DNA of 64,000 nt from positions 124,001 through 188,000 of the forward strand of contig RMBW01000067.1 of NCBI GenBank assembly GCA_004009845.1. The letters run 5' to 3'. Positions 13,122-23,646 of this stretch are shown here, piece by piece. Within the stretch, counting starts at the first letter, position 1. Each line of letters starts with the position of its first letter. Below the pieces are notes generated by a model. The model ran no database searches and was not told where the DNA came from. It worked only from the letters and a program-made list of their open reading frames with translations. The DNA comes from Davidsoniella eucalypti. Lineage: Eukaryota; Ascomycota; Sordariomycetes; Microascales; Ceratocystidaceae. A program made the translations under genes and the position numbers.

Positions 13122-13818
13122 TCAAAAAGCCGGAATAGCAGTCTCTAGAGGTGTACGCGCCGTCTCCCATAGTAGCCAATCTGAGCGAGTTGTTCTAAAA
13201 AGAGTTAACTTGTGGTCTGTCCATGATATCGAGCGAGGACGTCGAGAGGATAGAGTTGATACATACGGTAGTAAGCCCATCGAATTTACTTTCCAAATAC
13301 CGACGGCAAGGGCGACTAGTTGGCAGATGATATAGACAACCTTGACTTGGATAATGGAACCGCTGTTACGTTCAGTGACGAAGCGCTCGAAGGCCTGGTT
13401 GGTGCTTAGCAGACCCACCAATGGGTTCTTGAATGCCATTACAACCATCATGATACTGAAGATCTGTAGCGAGTTACCGGACATGTACATCATGAATGCC
13501 GTCATGGGAAGGCTTTTGACTGGGGCCTGGGCAACTTCCCATGCCTTCTTGAGCTTGAGTGTGTCCATCTCCTCGGGTGTAGGCTGCTCACGCTGAGCTA
13601 CTGGTTTGATATCTTTTTGTTTCTGCTATGGAAATATTAGTAGGAGAATAGAAAATTGACATTCTTTCCATTCTTACCTTGCCAGTGGTCACAGTTGACG
13701 TAGGATATAGTGGAGGATCGGCAATGTTATTTGCCTTGCTGCGAAATGCCGGTGGTGACTGGAGATCGCGAACCCAAGAGGGAACGTCAGTATATAGAGC
13801 GGCCGTATCTTCCGCCAT
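13122..13818 (-). CDS. EMC4: ER membrane protein complex subunit 4
   Basis: Subunit of the EMC insertase, which inserts tail-anchored and weakly hydrophobic membrane proteins into the ER. Exons are 13818-13678, 13622-13267 and 13194-13122, giving 189 residues, the normal family length. Diagnostic features are the conserved TPEEMDTLKLKKAWEVA linker, the first membrane region with FMMYMSGNSLQIFSIMM, a second span IICQLVALAVGIW, and the ending MGLLP then TTRSDWL. Intron 2 (72 bp) is a multiple of three and has no in-frame stop, so the unspliced frame also stays open. The acceptor of intron 1 could be TAG (ends 13626) or CAG (ends 13623); both keep frame. The gene is divergent from AP-1 beta. Confidence 0.93.
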
Positions 13819-15155
13819 TGTGGATATTGTATATGCTGATTTGAGTGTCAAAAACACGTATTTTATATGGTGCTATGTGAAGCTTGAGCTTATTGATGAT
13901 GAATAAAAGCTAGGACATGGTGGTCGTTATATAGAGTCCCCACTTTTAAGCGGCTGTTTAGAAAGGCAAGTTGCGCCGAGTTTCGTCATTTCCCTGAACT
14001 GCTTCGGATTGCACATTGAAGTTTATATCTGGATCATTGAGTATTATTCGCATGTTATAGATTTTGTAGAAACCGCAAGAAACAAATTATAGTGAACATA
14101 CATAGGTATTCTCTAGATTATTACGTTTGGTTAGATACGTAATTGTTGTACGTAGCCATGTATGAATAGTTGTGTATGAACATGAATAACTACACCATGA
14201 ATTCAATGAACACTGTCAAGCAGTAAATCATTTTTCTAGACTCAAGATCATGAACTACCTTTGATATGTGATATGTATGTAGACTTTTTGTTGGTCGTTG
14301 TGGTCTTCGTATACTTCCGGCGGTAGAATATCGGTTGTTATATGATGATTACGCAGTACGCTTTAGTCCGACTACATGCTATAGACTACAACTCAACTAA
14401 GCACGTAGAGCTACTAGACTAGAATGCTCTCCTTTTCTAGCATTTGAATACCGGCGCTCACGGTCCGGCTAATAAATTACTTTGCGCTCACTTTTGACTA
14501 AATTAACTTGTCAACACTGAATTTGCTGCTTGCCTATCCCGTGCTGCTGAATAATATTTCCAGCCTCGTTCTTGTGTCTAAATTGAGGTCTTGCAATACT
14601 CAGCCTCTTTCTTGCTCGCCCATCGATTGCAGCGTCCACGGCTGAACGTTTTAATTTCAACGGCCTGCATAGCTTGTTCGTGTCGCCTCAATTCGAAACA
14701 GAGCGAGCATCTTCTATCTTTCTATTCTAGCCTGCTTGTTCTAGTCTGCACGAAATCTACGCCAAATACAACACTTCGAATATACAGCCTGCTCTTATCT
14801 ACGATTTTCTAGCTTATCGTATCTTCCAGCTATCTCTTTGTTATTCTTCTGCCAAGCTGCCACCGCCATCGATCCGATCAACCTTGTCTTAAGCCGAAGC
14901 AACCGGCCGATCGTTCCGCTATCTACCCGATACTATACTATACTATACTACACTATATACCCGCCAGTTACGAGTCGATACTTATTTGGCGGAAGTTGAG
15001 ATCCTGATTTCCCCTCAATCTAACAGCGACGACTTGGTCAAACGAATCCACATCCACACACAAGCTCGAAACGAGATAGTTTGTCTTGGGACCACCACGA
15101 CGCACTACGGATATATTGACGCCATCTTGAGAAACCTTTGTATACAGGCGCCAAA
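13819..15155. other. Divergent promoter region EMC4 / AP-1 beta
   Basis: A 1.3-kb bidirectional spacer. The right part, about 14.5-15.1 kb, is pyrimidine-rich and is probably the AP-1 beta leader. A short TATAC tandem repeat lies near 14930-14955. Short frames here have no recognisable features. Confidence 0.5.
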
Positions 15156-18070
15156 ATGTCTAGCCAGGGCGATTCAAAGCTATTTGCCCGGGTAAGTAGC
15201 AGTGTTCTGTCATAAACAACCCAAACCCACCCCATCACACATACAACCCACCTCGCTCTTTTTGGGGGGGCGAAAGAGAACCCAGGAAATTGAAGTGGTA
15301 GCCTACTAGCGAGCGTCAAATAATTGCCGACGGATACGGTGTGGTGTCTGATTTAGATTGTGCGATTGGGTCGTTTGGTGCTGCCGATGTTCTCTGTGTC
15401 GATACCCGCGTTCGCACCACCTTTGCAAGTGGGTGCCCGTCTACCTCAACCGCCTAGAACCAATGCCATCCATATAGTATAACTTGCGCTAAATGCACTC
15501 TGAGGTCATGAATAAATGCATTCTTGGACGGGCGCAACGCGGATTTAGACTCGGGTAGCCACCATAGCACTGCCATCTGTAACCGTATTCTGCGCGCTCT
15601 TTGGAGGTCCTCAAAGGTAGAAACAGAATCGATTCTTCGTTCCTAGTGGCAGTTTTTGCCCGTGGTTTCTTTTTTGTTTTCCCTGTTCTTCCAAATTCCT
15701 AGCGCAAATATTTCACCAGACGCTTCCTTTGAACTCTCATTTTGGCTATCTTTTTTCTCCTCTTTACAAAAGCCTCTTGGGTCACGAATATGCATAAATT
15801 GGCAACATTTCCAAGCTTGCGGTTTCTGAAATGTTCCTTGCCTATGTCCCGCCTGTTATCGGCATAAATCATCATGCTAATAAACGACTTACTGTGCAGG
15901 GCAAAGTTGCCGAGCTGAGGCTCGAACTTAACCAGGGCGGTGCACGCAAAGAAAAGAACTTCCAGAGCAAGAAGGTCGCTTTGAAGAAGATCGTGGCAAA
16001 CATGACCATGAGCAACAATGATATGGTGGCTCTTTTCCCCGATGTCATTGGCTGCATGAACATCCCCAGCTTGGAGATCAAGAAAATGTAAGAAATCAAG
16101 ATATATGATGAGCTAGATATTGCGTTCGAGTAACTACAGTACTGACAACAACTAGGTGCTTCCTTTTCTTGGTGAACTATGCCCGTCTCCGTCCTGATAT
16201 CGCCATTAAGGCTCTGCCAGTTCTGGAACAGGACATGGTGGACCATAGTCCGCTTATCCGTGCTCTGTCACTCCGTACTATGTCATATATCCACGTGCGC
16301 GAATATGTGGAGGCTACTGTTCCGCAAGTCAAGCGCTTGTTGAATGATCCTGATCCGTATGTACGCAAGACGGCGGCATTCTGTGTTGCCAAGCTTTACG
16401 ACCATGATAAGGTTATGGTAGAAGGCTCAGATCTCATCGACCGCCTCAATGCATTGCTGCGGGATGACAACCCAACAGTTGTTGCTAGTGCTCTAGCAGC
16501 CCTCATGGATATCTGGGAGCGTAGTGATGCTATCAAGCTCACCATTGACTACAGCAATGCTTCGAAGATGGTTGCTATCTTGCCTGATTGCTCAGAATGG
16601 GGCCAGACCTATATCTTGGAGGCCCTCATGTCTTATGTCCCACAGGAATCGGGCGAGGCAGTATTATTGGCAGAGCGCATAGCTCCTCGCCTTTCGCACT
16701 CGAATTCGTCGGTCGTCCTGACATGTATCAGGGTGATGCTTTACCTCATGAACTATATTGCCGATCAGAAGCACATTGCAGTACTGTGTCGGAAGCTTTC
16801 TCCGCCACTTGTAACTCTGCTTGCTAAGGGCCCCGAAGTACAGTATCTCGCTCTAAGAAACGCCCTGCTGATTCTACAGAGACGACCGGAAGTGCTGCGG
16901 AATGATATCCGTGTGTTCTTCTGCAAGTACAACGACCCTATCTACGTCAAGGTTACCAAGCTGGAGCTCATCTTCATGTTAGCCAACGAGAAAAACATTG
17001 ATGAGGTTCTTACTGAGCTGCGTGAGTACGCTACGGAAATCGATGTGCACTTTGTTCGCAAAGCAGTCAGGGCCATCGGCAAGTTGGCCATCAAGATTGA
17101 GCCTGCCGCTAACCGCTGTATTAACCTTTTGTTGGAGCTTGTAGCCACTAAGGTCACGTACATTGTGCAAGAGGCAACTGTGGTAATCAAAAATATCTTC
17201 CGCAAATACCCCAATCAGTACGAGTCTATCATCGGCACACTCTGCGAACATCTTGATTCGCTAGACGAACCCGAAGCGAAGGCAGCCATGGTTTGGGTCA
17301 TCGGCCAGTACGCCGATCGCATTGAGAATAGTGATGCTCTTCTAGAGGACTTTTTGTACAGCTTCTCCGAAGAACCTGTCGAGGTACAACTTGCGCTTCT
17401 CACGGCTACTGTCAAACTGTTCATACAGAGACCTACCAAGGGCCAGGAGCTTGTTCCTAGAGTACTCAAGTGGGCCACGGAGGAAACGGACAATCCTGAT
17501 CTCCGTGACCGTGCCTACATGTACTGGCGTCTACTTTCAACGGACATGGTAGCAGCCAAGGAGGTCGTTATGGGCCAGAAGCCGGCCATCAGCTCAGAGT
17601 CAGAGAAACTTGACCCGCATACACTCGAAGAAATGTGTCTCAATGTTGGCACTCTGGCCACAGTATACCTTAAGCCGGTACAAAGCGTGTTCCGGTCGGC
17701 GCGACCACGCAGACTGCTTGATTCTCCAGCGCTACAACGGCAGAACATCCCGACGATGGGCGAAAGCCAGAAGTCCATGGGCCTACTAACCACTGCCAAT
17801 CTGGCATCTCCTTCGACATATCCGACGACGCCAACCACGCCGCTATCCGGACACCCGAATGCTGCCGCATCAGCACAAGCTATCAGTGATGCTGATGCCT
17901 ACTTTTCTAGCCTGACGCCACAGATGGCGTCGATGAACCTGGATGGCGGCGATATCTTTGGAGGCGGTGGTGGTGCTGGTATGCCTTATGTAGTGAGTGC
18001 TCATGATCCGCAGGGCGTCATGCACCCATCACAGAACCAAGGCAACAATGGAGATTTGTTGATGCTATAA
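15156..18070 (+). CDS. APL2: AP-1 complex subunit beta (beta-adaptin trunk)
   Basis: Large subunit of the clathrin adaptor AP-1, acting in trans-Golgi/endosome sorting. Exons are 15156-15191, 15900-16087 and 16156-18070, giving 712 residues. The first exon is only 12 codons and is followed by a 708-bp intron, by far the longest here; its acceptor has a clear GCTAAT branch site. The start is supported because splicing restores the family N-terminus: FARGKVAELRLEL, then KKVALKKIVANMTM and EIKKMCFLFLVNYAR across intron 2. HEAT-like trunk blocks follow, including YVRKTAAFCVAKLY, AAMVWVIGQYADRI and RAYMYWRLLS. After about residue 600 there is only a low-complexity tail, with no ear domain, as in yeast beta-adaptins. 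The extreme end DLLML resembles a clathrin-box-like motif. AP-2 beta is a less likely alternative. Confidence 0.93.
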
Positions 18071-20704
18071 TTAATATAAGATGACGACGATGACATGGAG
18101 GCTAGCACCAATGTTTTTTATTTACTTTATTTTCTATTTGTTACTTCTTGATAATGCCCTGGTAGCATATAAATAGCGGCATTGAATTTTTTTTCTCTAC
18201 TTAACATTTGATGAGTTTTGTTTATCAGTATTATCAGTATGATGAATGAATTTTATCATCGGACATTTCAAATTAAAAGAGGAGGAGCATCGGTGAACAA
18301 AAGAGGTAGTTGTTAACAGGCATTGAGGCTTCAGGCTCCCCGGCCCTTCAAATGAAATGATCGCTTTGCCAAGACTCAAATTGCCGATTTTGACTCGGCA
18401 CGAGCCGTACGAGGGTTTTTCGATTCTGAAATATAACTATAAGCTCTCTTGTTTTGAAGCTATGGATTCTTTCTACCGGCAATCTTTGTGGGGAGACCTG
18501 CAAAGAGATTGGGTTAAGAGGTGGATACGTACATATCTATGTAGTATCTAGTTATACAATTAATAGGTACGAGACATGCACCTATCCCAAGTCGGCAGTG
18601 CCGACTCCTAGCAATTGCATCACCGTGCAGAGTGAGAGCGGTGTTTTTGTTAATTGATTTGCTTGGATGTACTTGTTGGGGCTTAGAGGAAAAAGAGAGC
18701 AAGAAATCATGCGAAAATTATTTGTGCGGTTTGTTCCCCGAGACCGCCGGTATCATGATATTTGCTCTTCCTGTATAATTAGTTGTATATAATGTAGTTA
18801 GCCTTATGTATTCGGAATACCGGCCGCTAAACGACTTCTTTCTCGCCTGTTCTGCCGTCTTTGCAAAGATAAAGGACAGTCTAGATAACTAACTAAATAA
18901 ACTACTACTGAAGTCGACCCTATGCTTATGGTAGTGCCATACTGTTCTAAGAGGGCTTATAGTACAAGAAGCTTACATTGTATGCTAGTATTAGCTCAGG
19001 GCTGTGTATCTTAGGTCCATTTCCACCTTGATAAAAAAGAATTATAAAACCCCAAATAAAACAATGAAACATAGAAAACAGGCTGTCCCCGGATGGCCTG
19101 GCAAAGGAAAAACAGTAGTAAAATAGACAGATAAAAAGGACACAATGAGGCGAAGTAAAGGCCGGAAACTATCAAAAGGCTGTTTTGAGTACTCTTTGTT
19201 TTTGCTCTGTTGATGTTAGGGTGAGATGGGCCTAGAATGTTGGCTAGCATGGCCATGAAACAGAAGAAACACAGTGCAAACCTGAGCAAATGAACAAGGC
19301 AAAAAAAAAAAAAAAAAGTCGAGTGTTTTCTTTTCGGCTGAATTGACGCCGAACATACAGCCTAGATATTCTTGCCCTTGATTATCAGATAACTTGGTTC
19401 TTTATTTCTTGGTTGTAGTTGATCGCTAGTGGCTGTATGTAAAAAAGACAAAAGACGCAAGGGCCCTGAATAGCCACCCGCCTCTGCCTAGAACAGGGCC
19501 TGGAAACTAGCCCCTGGCCGCCTAAAAACAACACTGCGTTTAGTGGCTGGGCTCTGTTGCAGCGCTCTACAGCAACTAAACCAGTCCTATTGTTCTTTTG
19601 ACCCTCGGAGAAAAGGACGGCTAAAAGAACTAGTATTACAATCCGCCGAGTTTTCTTCAAGGCCTGGAAAGCCACACACTATCCTTGCTTGTTCTTTCTG
19701 CTTCATGTCGTTCTTTTTTTTTCTTTTTCTTTTCCCTTGCCCTCAGCACCACCGCTTCAAGCCCTAGAGATCTCCTACGCCTCTCTTTCTTTTTTCTTTT
19801 TCTTTGTTTCGATGTCCTCCGTTTTCATCTGCGTCTTTACTGCCCTGTTTCACTGAATATTCGATGTGCTGGGACGATATGGAGCCAGCATCGTCATCCC
19901 TGAACAATTAGCAGCAGCAATAACAAAATAATCCATCGAAGCGTCGGAACCCAGCCTAGTCCTAGCAGCTGTACTATAGCAGCTCCAGTATAGCGGTTTT
20001 GGTCCTTATCCAGCGCCGTGCCCGCTGCCATTAACGCTGTTTTTGCTCTGATTCCCAGAGCCGATTCTCACTTCTTTTATTTTCTGCTTCCAAGCGCTAG
20101 ACGAACAGACAAATCCTGTGGTGTCTGTTTTTTTCTTCTTTTCTTCTCTTGGCTGGATTGATTTATCGGCCTTACTGACTAATCCCGACTGACTCTCATC
20201 TCTCTTTCGTTGATTTGAATTCTGGTAAATTCGTCAGCCTATACAGCCAATATCCCATCCATCCACCATCCTCCACTTGCCAATAAGCGCCGCATAGCAT
20301 AGGCCCTTCGCTCCATCGCTCGCCACTATCAGACTGAAGGCTCACCTGGTCTCGACTCTATCGACTGGATGCCTGCCTGCCATCCTCACCTGCTCCGACC
20401 TAGCCAGACGCCTTTCTTATCAACAACAACCCCCAACAAGCCGAAGAACCGGTTCTTGACTCGTCCCGCGCCTATCCGTTTCACACTGGCCTAGGCGTTT
20501 CGTTCACCGAGTCGCGTTGCCTTCTGTCGTCGTCGCTATATTGTTTTGCTTTCTTTCTTTCCCTCCCTCTTCCTTGTACTCCGAGCTCGTCTCGTCTCTT
20601 CTCCCCCTCACCTAACCAACCAATACGTGAGCAACAGCGTCGCCTCTCCGTGTACTATCGCCACCCATATCCATCCTGACTAACGCGTCCGACAACAAAA
20701 CAAC
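18071..20704. other. Intergenic region: AP-1 beta 3' flank and pyrimidine-rich leader of the UBL gene
   Basis: A 2.6-kb spacer. The left half is AT-rich with an A run near 19302-19317. From about 19.6 kb to 20.7 kb the plus strand becomes strongly C/T-rich with many CTTTTC and CTCC tracts leading up to the UBL start codon. Short frames in it are low-complexity and not credible proteins. Confidence 0.5.
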
Positions 20705-21368
20705 ATGGCATCCTCCAGTGCTCCGATCGACTCGGCTCCGGCTCACAGTGCCCCCACGGCCGAAGAGAAGGGCAAGGGCCGTGCCGACCCCGATGTCCAG
20801 CCAGACCTTGCCGTCTCTAGCGCCGACGGCGATCAGGGCGAGCCGACATCGCCCAAGCAGCAGCAACAGCAGCCCGACGATGCTAGCCCGGTCTGCCTCA
20901 TCACCCTACTGCTATCATCGGGTGCTAGACACCCCTACAAAATCGACGACAAGTACCTAGCCAAGCGCAACGTCGAAGCCGAGATCCTGGAGTCCGGAAA
21001 GCGCGATCCCTTCAGTATCAGCGTGTACACCTTGAAGGAGCTGATCTTGCGCGAGTGGCGCGAGGAATGGGACGCAAAGCCTGCCAGCCCAAGCAGCATC
21101 CGGCTTATATACTTCGGGAAGCTGCTGGCCGATAAGGAGCCCCTCAAACGTATGTTGTTGTCCTTCCAAGATATCTACATGATACCATGTTTGAAAACTA
21201 ACGAATACATTCACAGAATATCACTTCAGCGCCGCAAACCGGAACGTCGTCCATATGTCCGTAAGACCAGCCGATATTGTCGACGACGATGAACCCAAAA
21301 CCTCCGGCAAGTCCTCGGGAAGACCGTCATCCGCACAAGAGTCTACTCGCTGTTGCATTATATTATAA
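20705..21368 (+). CDS. UBL3-like membrane-anchored ubiquitin-fold protein with CaaX box
   Basis: Two exons, 20705-21149 and 21217-21368, joined over a 67-bp intron with a GTATGT donor and ACTAAC branch site; 198 residues. Residues 1 to about 58 are acidic/Gln-rich and probably disordered. The ubiquitin-like fold follows, with CLITLLLSSGARHPYKIDD, FSISVYTLKELI and SIRLIYFGKLLAD, then QYHFSAANRNVVHMSVRP across the splice. The protein ends CCIIL, so the last four residues CIIL form a CaaX box with terminal Leu (geranylgeranyl type) next to a palmitoylatable Cys. This matches the layout of animal UBL3/MUB proteins, which are prenylated and associate with membranes. The precise role in fungi is not established here. 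Confidence 0.85.
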
Positions 21369-22430
21369 AGCAGACTGTCTGGATACTCGCATACAGCTCT
21401 TCTTTCTCTCTTTCCTCTCTCGTCTTGTGAGACCAAAAGCGATTTCTCATTGGTTTTGTATCTTTCTCTTTTATTTCTTTCCATCGGCTCGCTCTCTATG
21501 GCTTTTTTCCCTTCTCTTCATTTTGCTTGTAGTGCTACTACTCCTGCTTGTTACCCGGTTTGATTCTTCTTTCTTTTCTTTTCGTTTGGATTCTTACATG
21601 TATATGCACTCCGTATAACTACATATGCCCTCGCCATGTCAAGGTGTAGATGTAGATGTATCACCAGTAGGACGGCACGTGGTTTGAATCCCATGGCGCA
21701 CTCATACGTCACATGTCTTTTCTTCCTGTTATCTTTCTTGATCTTCTTGTTATTCTTTTGCACTGGTTTCTGGCCTACGTCATGTCACGGTCCTTAGTTG
21801 GTATCAACTTTGTTTTTTTTTTCCCCGGCTTTTTTACAATGTCGGATCTCATTCCCTTGGCATGTTTCCGTGGCTGATTTTTATTATCTTTCTGTTCTTT
21901 TTTTCTTGGTCTTATCTCTGTTCAGCACTGAAATCTCGTCATTTGCACTCTTCATGACTGACAAATCATCCATTCATCAAACACACTAATACCCCCTTCT
22001 TAAATCGCTTTCGTTTCCAGCAGAGACTGGGTAGATAACATTGACGATTCTTAGTATATTGCTCTTCTTTTTCTAGTTTCTTATCCTGTATTGCTTTACC
22101 ATCCTTATAAATAGCTTATATCCTCACTACTCTCCTATATCTGCGTGCTTTCCCTGACTATCATTCAAACAATTGATCGGTCTTATGTGCATCGAGGAAA
22201 CGCGAATCCCTCGATAGATCCAAATAGCATGTTATTCTTCTTATAAAATATCGCAACTGTATTTCAAGTCTTCCGTGTTGTTCATAATGTGTATGACGAA
22301 GAACAAGCCCATTCATTGTATAGAATTTGGTAATCATGATGGTATTTCATTAGAATAAGACGGAGCGCCGAGACTAGTCTTCTGTAATATTCCCAGTCTC
22401 TCCCAGTCTCTTGATGTAAGTTGTATTTCT
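21369..22430. other. Convergent spacer UBL / UMP1
   Basis: A 1.1-kb T-rich spacer between convergent 3' ends, with many T and CTTT tracts on the plus strand. No credible gene or repeat seen. Confidence 0.5.
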
Positions 22431-22931
22431 TTAAGCCTGGTTGATCTTCAACTTGTGTTCCATTTCCGCGTGGAAACCAGCGACACCGACCGTCTCATCG
22501 CCAGTGTAGATATCCTCCCAAGCGACAGACGCATCTCTACCACGCAAGATATCCTCGTGGACACTCGGCAGACCACCGCCCAGAACAGCGGGTCTCCAGG
22601 ACGAATCGCGGACAATCTTGAGTTCCATGCCCCGACGAACCGGCTCGGCGATGCCGTATACGCGGCGCAGAGTCTGCATGCGCAGGTTCTCCTGCGTAGC
22701 TTCCCAGTTCTTCAGGCGAGCTTCGAGGGGGTGCGCGGAGGCGGGGGCGGACGTGTCCAGGCTAGTGGTGGATTCGACGGCGGTTGATGAGGCGGATGGG
22801 CCTAGACCCGCGCGCATGGTATCGTGGACACCAGGTGCCGAAGGGGCGGATAGGGACTTTTGGATGTGTGTGAACGAGGTGCCAGAGGCAGATTCGGGGA
22901 CGATGCGCATAGACTGTCGGATGTTTGGCAT
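22431..22931 (-). CDS. UMP1: Proteasome maturation factor Ump1 (POMP)
   Basis: Chaperone of 20S proteasome assembly that is trapped in half-proteasomes and degraded as the first substrate. Single exon, 166 residues, close to the family length (about 140-150) with a longer Ser/Ala-rich N-terminus. Diagnostic blocks are PGVHDTMRAG, HPLEARLKNWEATQENL, RRVYGIAEPVRRGMELKIV and LPSVHEDILRGRD followed by WEDIYTG. The first ATG is at 22931; a second at 22910 (MRIVPES) fits family starts equally well. A possible 5' exon (ATGGTAAGC near 23018) was examined but cannot be joined in frame. The gene is divergent from the ABC ATPase. Confidence 0.93.
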   Translation of the reverse strand: MPNIRQSMRIVPESASGTSFTHIQKSLSAPSAPGVHDTMRAGLGPSASSTAVESTTSLDTSAPASAHPLEARLKNWEATQENLRMQTLRRVYGIAEPVRRGMELKIVRDSSWRPAVLGGGLPSVHEDILRGRDASVAWEDIYTGDETVGVAGFHAEMEHKLKINQA

Positions 22932-23083
22932 GGCTTGGGTTAGCTTAAGCTTACTCTGGAGTGGCTTTTTTTATTTTTGGCGGGGAAATTGTCTCGTGAG
23001 ATTGCAATTGGTGCTTACCATGGTGGGCAGATGGACGGTTTCTTAGACTAGATATGTGTAGAGGAGACGAAGAGAAGGTATTG

Positions 23084-23091
23084 TGACGTCA
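23084..23091. promoter_or_regulatory. CRE-like TGACGTCA site upstream of UMP1
   Basis: A perfect CRE/ATF palindrome about 155 bp upstream of the UMP1 start. It sits in a longer stretch, TATTGTGACGTCAAA, that recurs upstream of DBP7. bZIP factors of the CREB/ATF type bind this core; function here is inferred. Confidence 0.4.
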
Positions 23092-23258
23092 AAAGAAAGG
23101 CAAAGTTAGAGCGGGTTGGTGGTTGTTGGGATTTGGGATATGAAGCTTAGGAAGGCCCACTAGGCTACGACAAGCTTGCGTTCACTTCAACTTTGGCTCT
23201 TTGATAGCCTTGCTCAAAAACTGACCCCAAGAAAATAGCGGGACCCCTGCTGTACGTA

Positions 23259-23296
23259 CCCCACAATATTTATTATTGATGATAAATATTGTGGGG
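23259..23296. promoter_or_regulatory. Perfect inverted repeat in the UMP1 / ABC ATPase divergent promoter
   Basis: Arms of 15 bp (CCCCACAATATTTAT and its exact complement) flank an 8-bp loop. The outer ends read CCCCAC/GTGGGG, which also fits the SYGGRG consensus of the carbon repressor CreA in both orientations. It could be a dimer-binding operator, a cruciform or a terminator-like hairpin; I cannot tell which. Confidence 0.5.
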
Positions 23297-23646
23297 CGCG
23301 GCACGAGTACATTGTACTAATATGTATAGCTACATAATAGAAGCCCACTAACACGGATAAAAACCAAGCGGCCGAGATTCAATGATAGGCGGCCTTTTTG
23401 GGGCTTTTTGTTCCATTGACGTCCGTCCCATCAAGATTGATATTTCTAGAGGCTTTGGCTACGGATAAGGGCGGGCGACTCAAGTTATTGTGTTTGTATT
23501 GTTTTGTTAGTGAAGCAGGCCTGTCTGTCTTACATAAAAAGCAACAAGCTTCTTGCTTGGCCAGTCGTGGAAGCAAGCTCACTTCAGGCAATTGCTTTAT
23601 ATTCCTTTGTTTTGAAATTGGTAAGCTTAGTCTCACGATAGTCGCC

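Noticed and set aside
22932..23020. Extra 5' exon for UMP1 (ATGGTAAGC near 23018)
   Set aside because: Joining it to the nearest AG breaks the reading frame; at most a 5' UTR intron.
23398..23646. 83-codon upstream extension of the ABC ATPase frame
   Set aside because: Residues are Cys/Leu/Phe-rich and unlike family N-termini; the ATG at 23647 gives a normal start.
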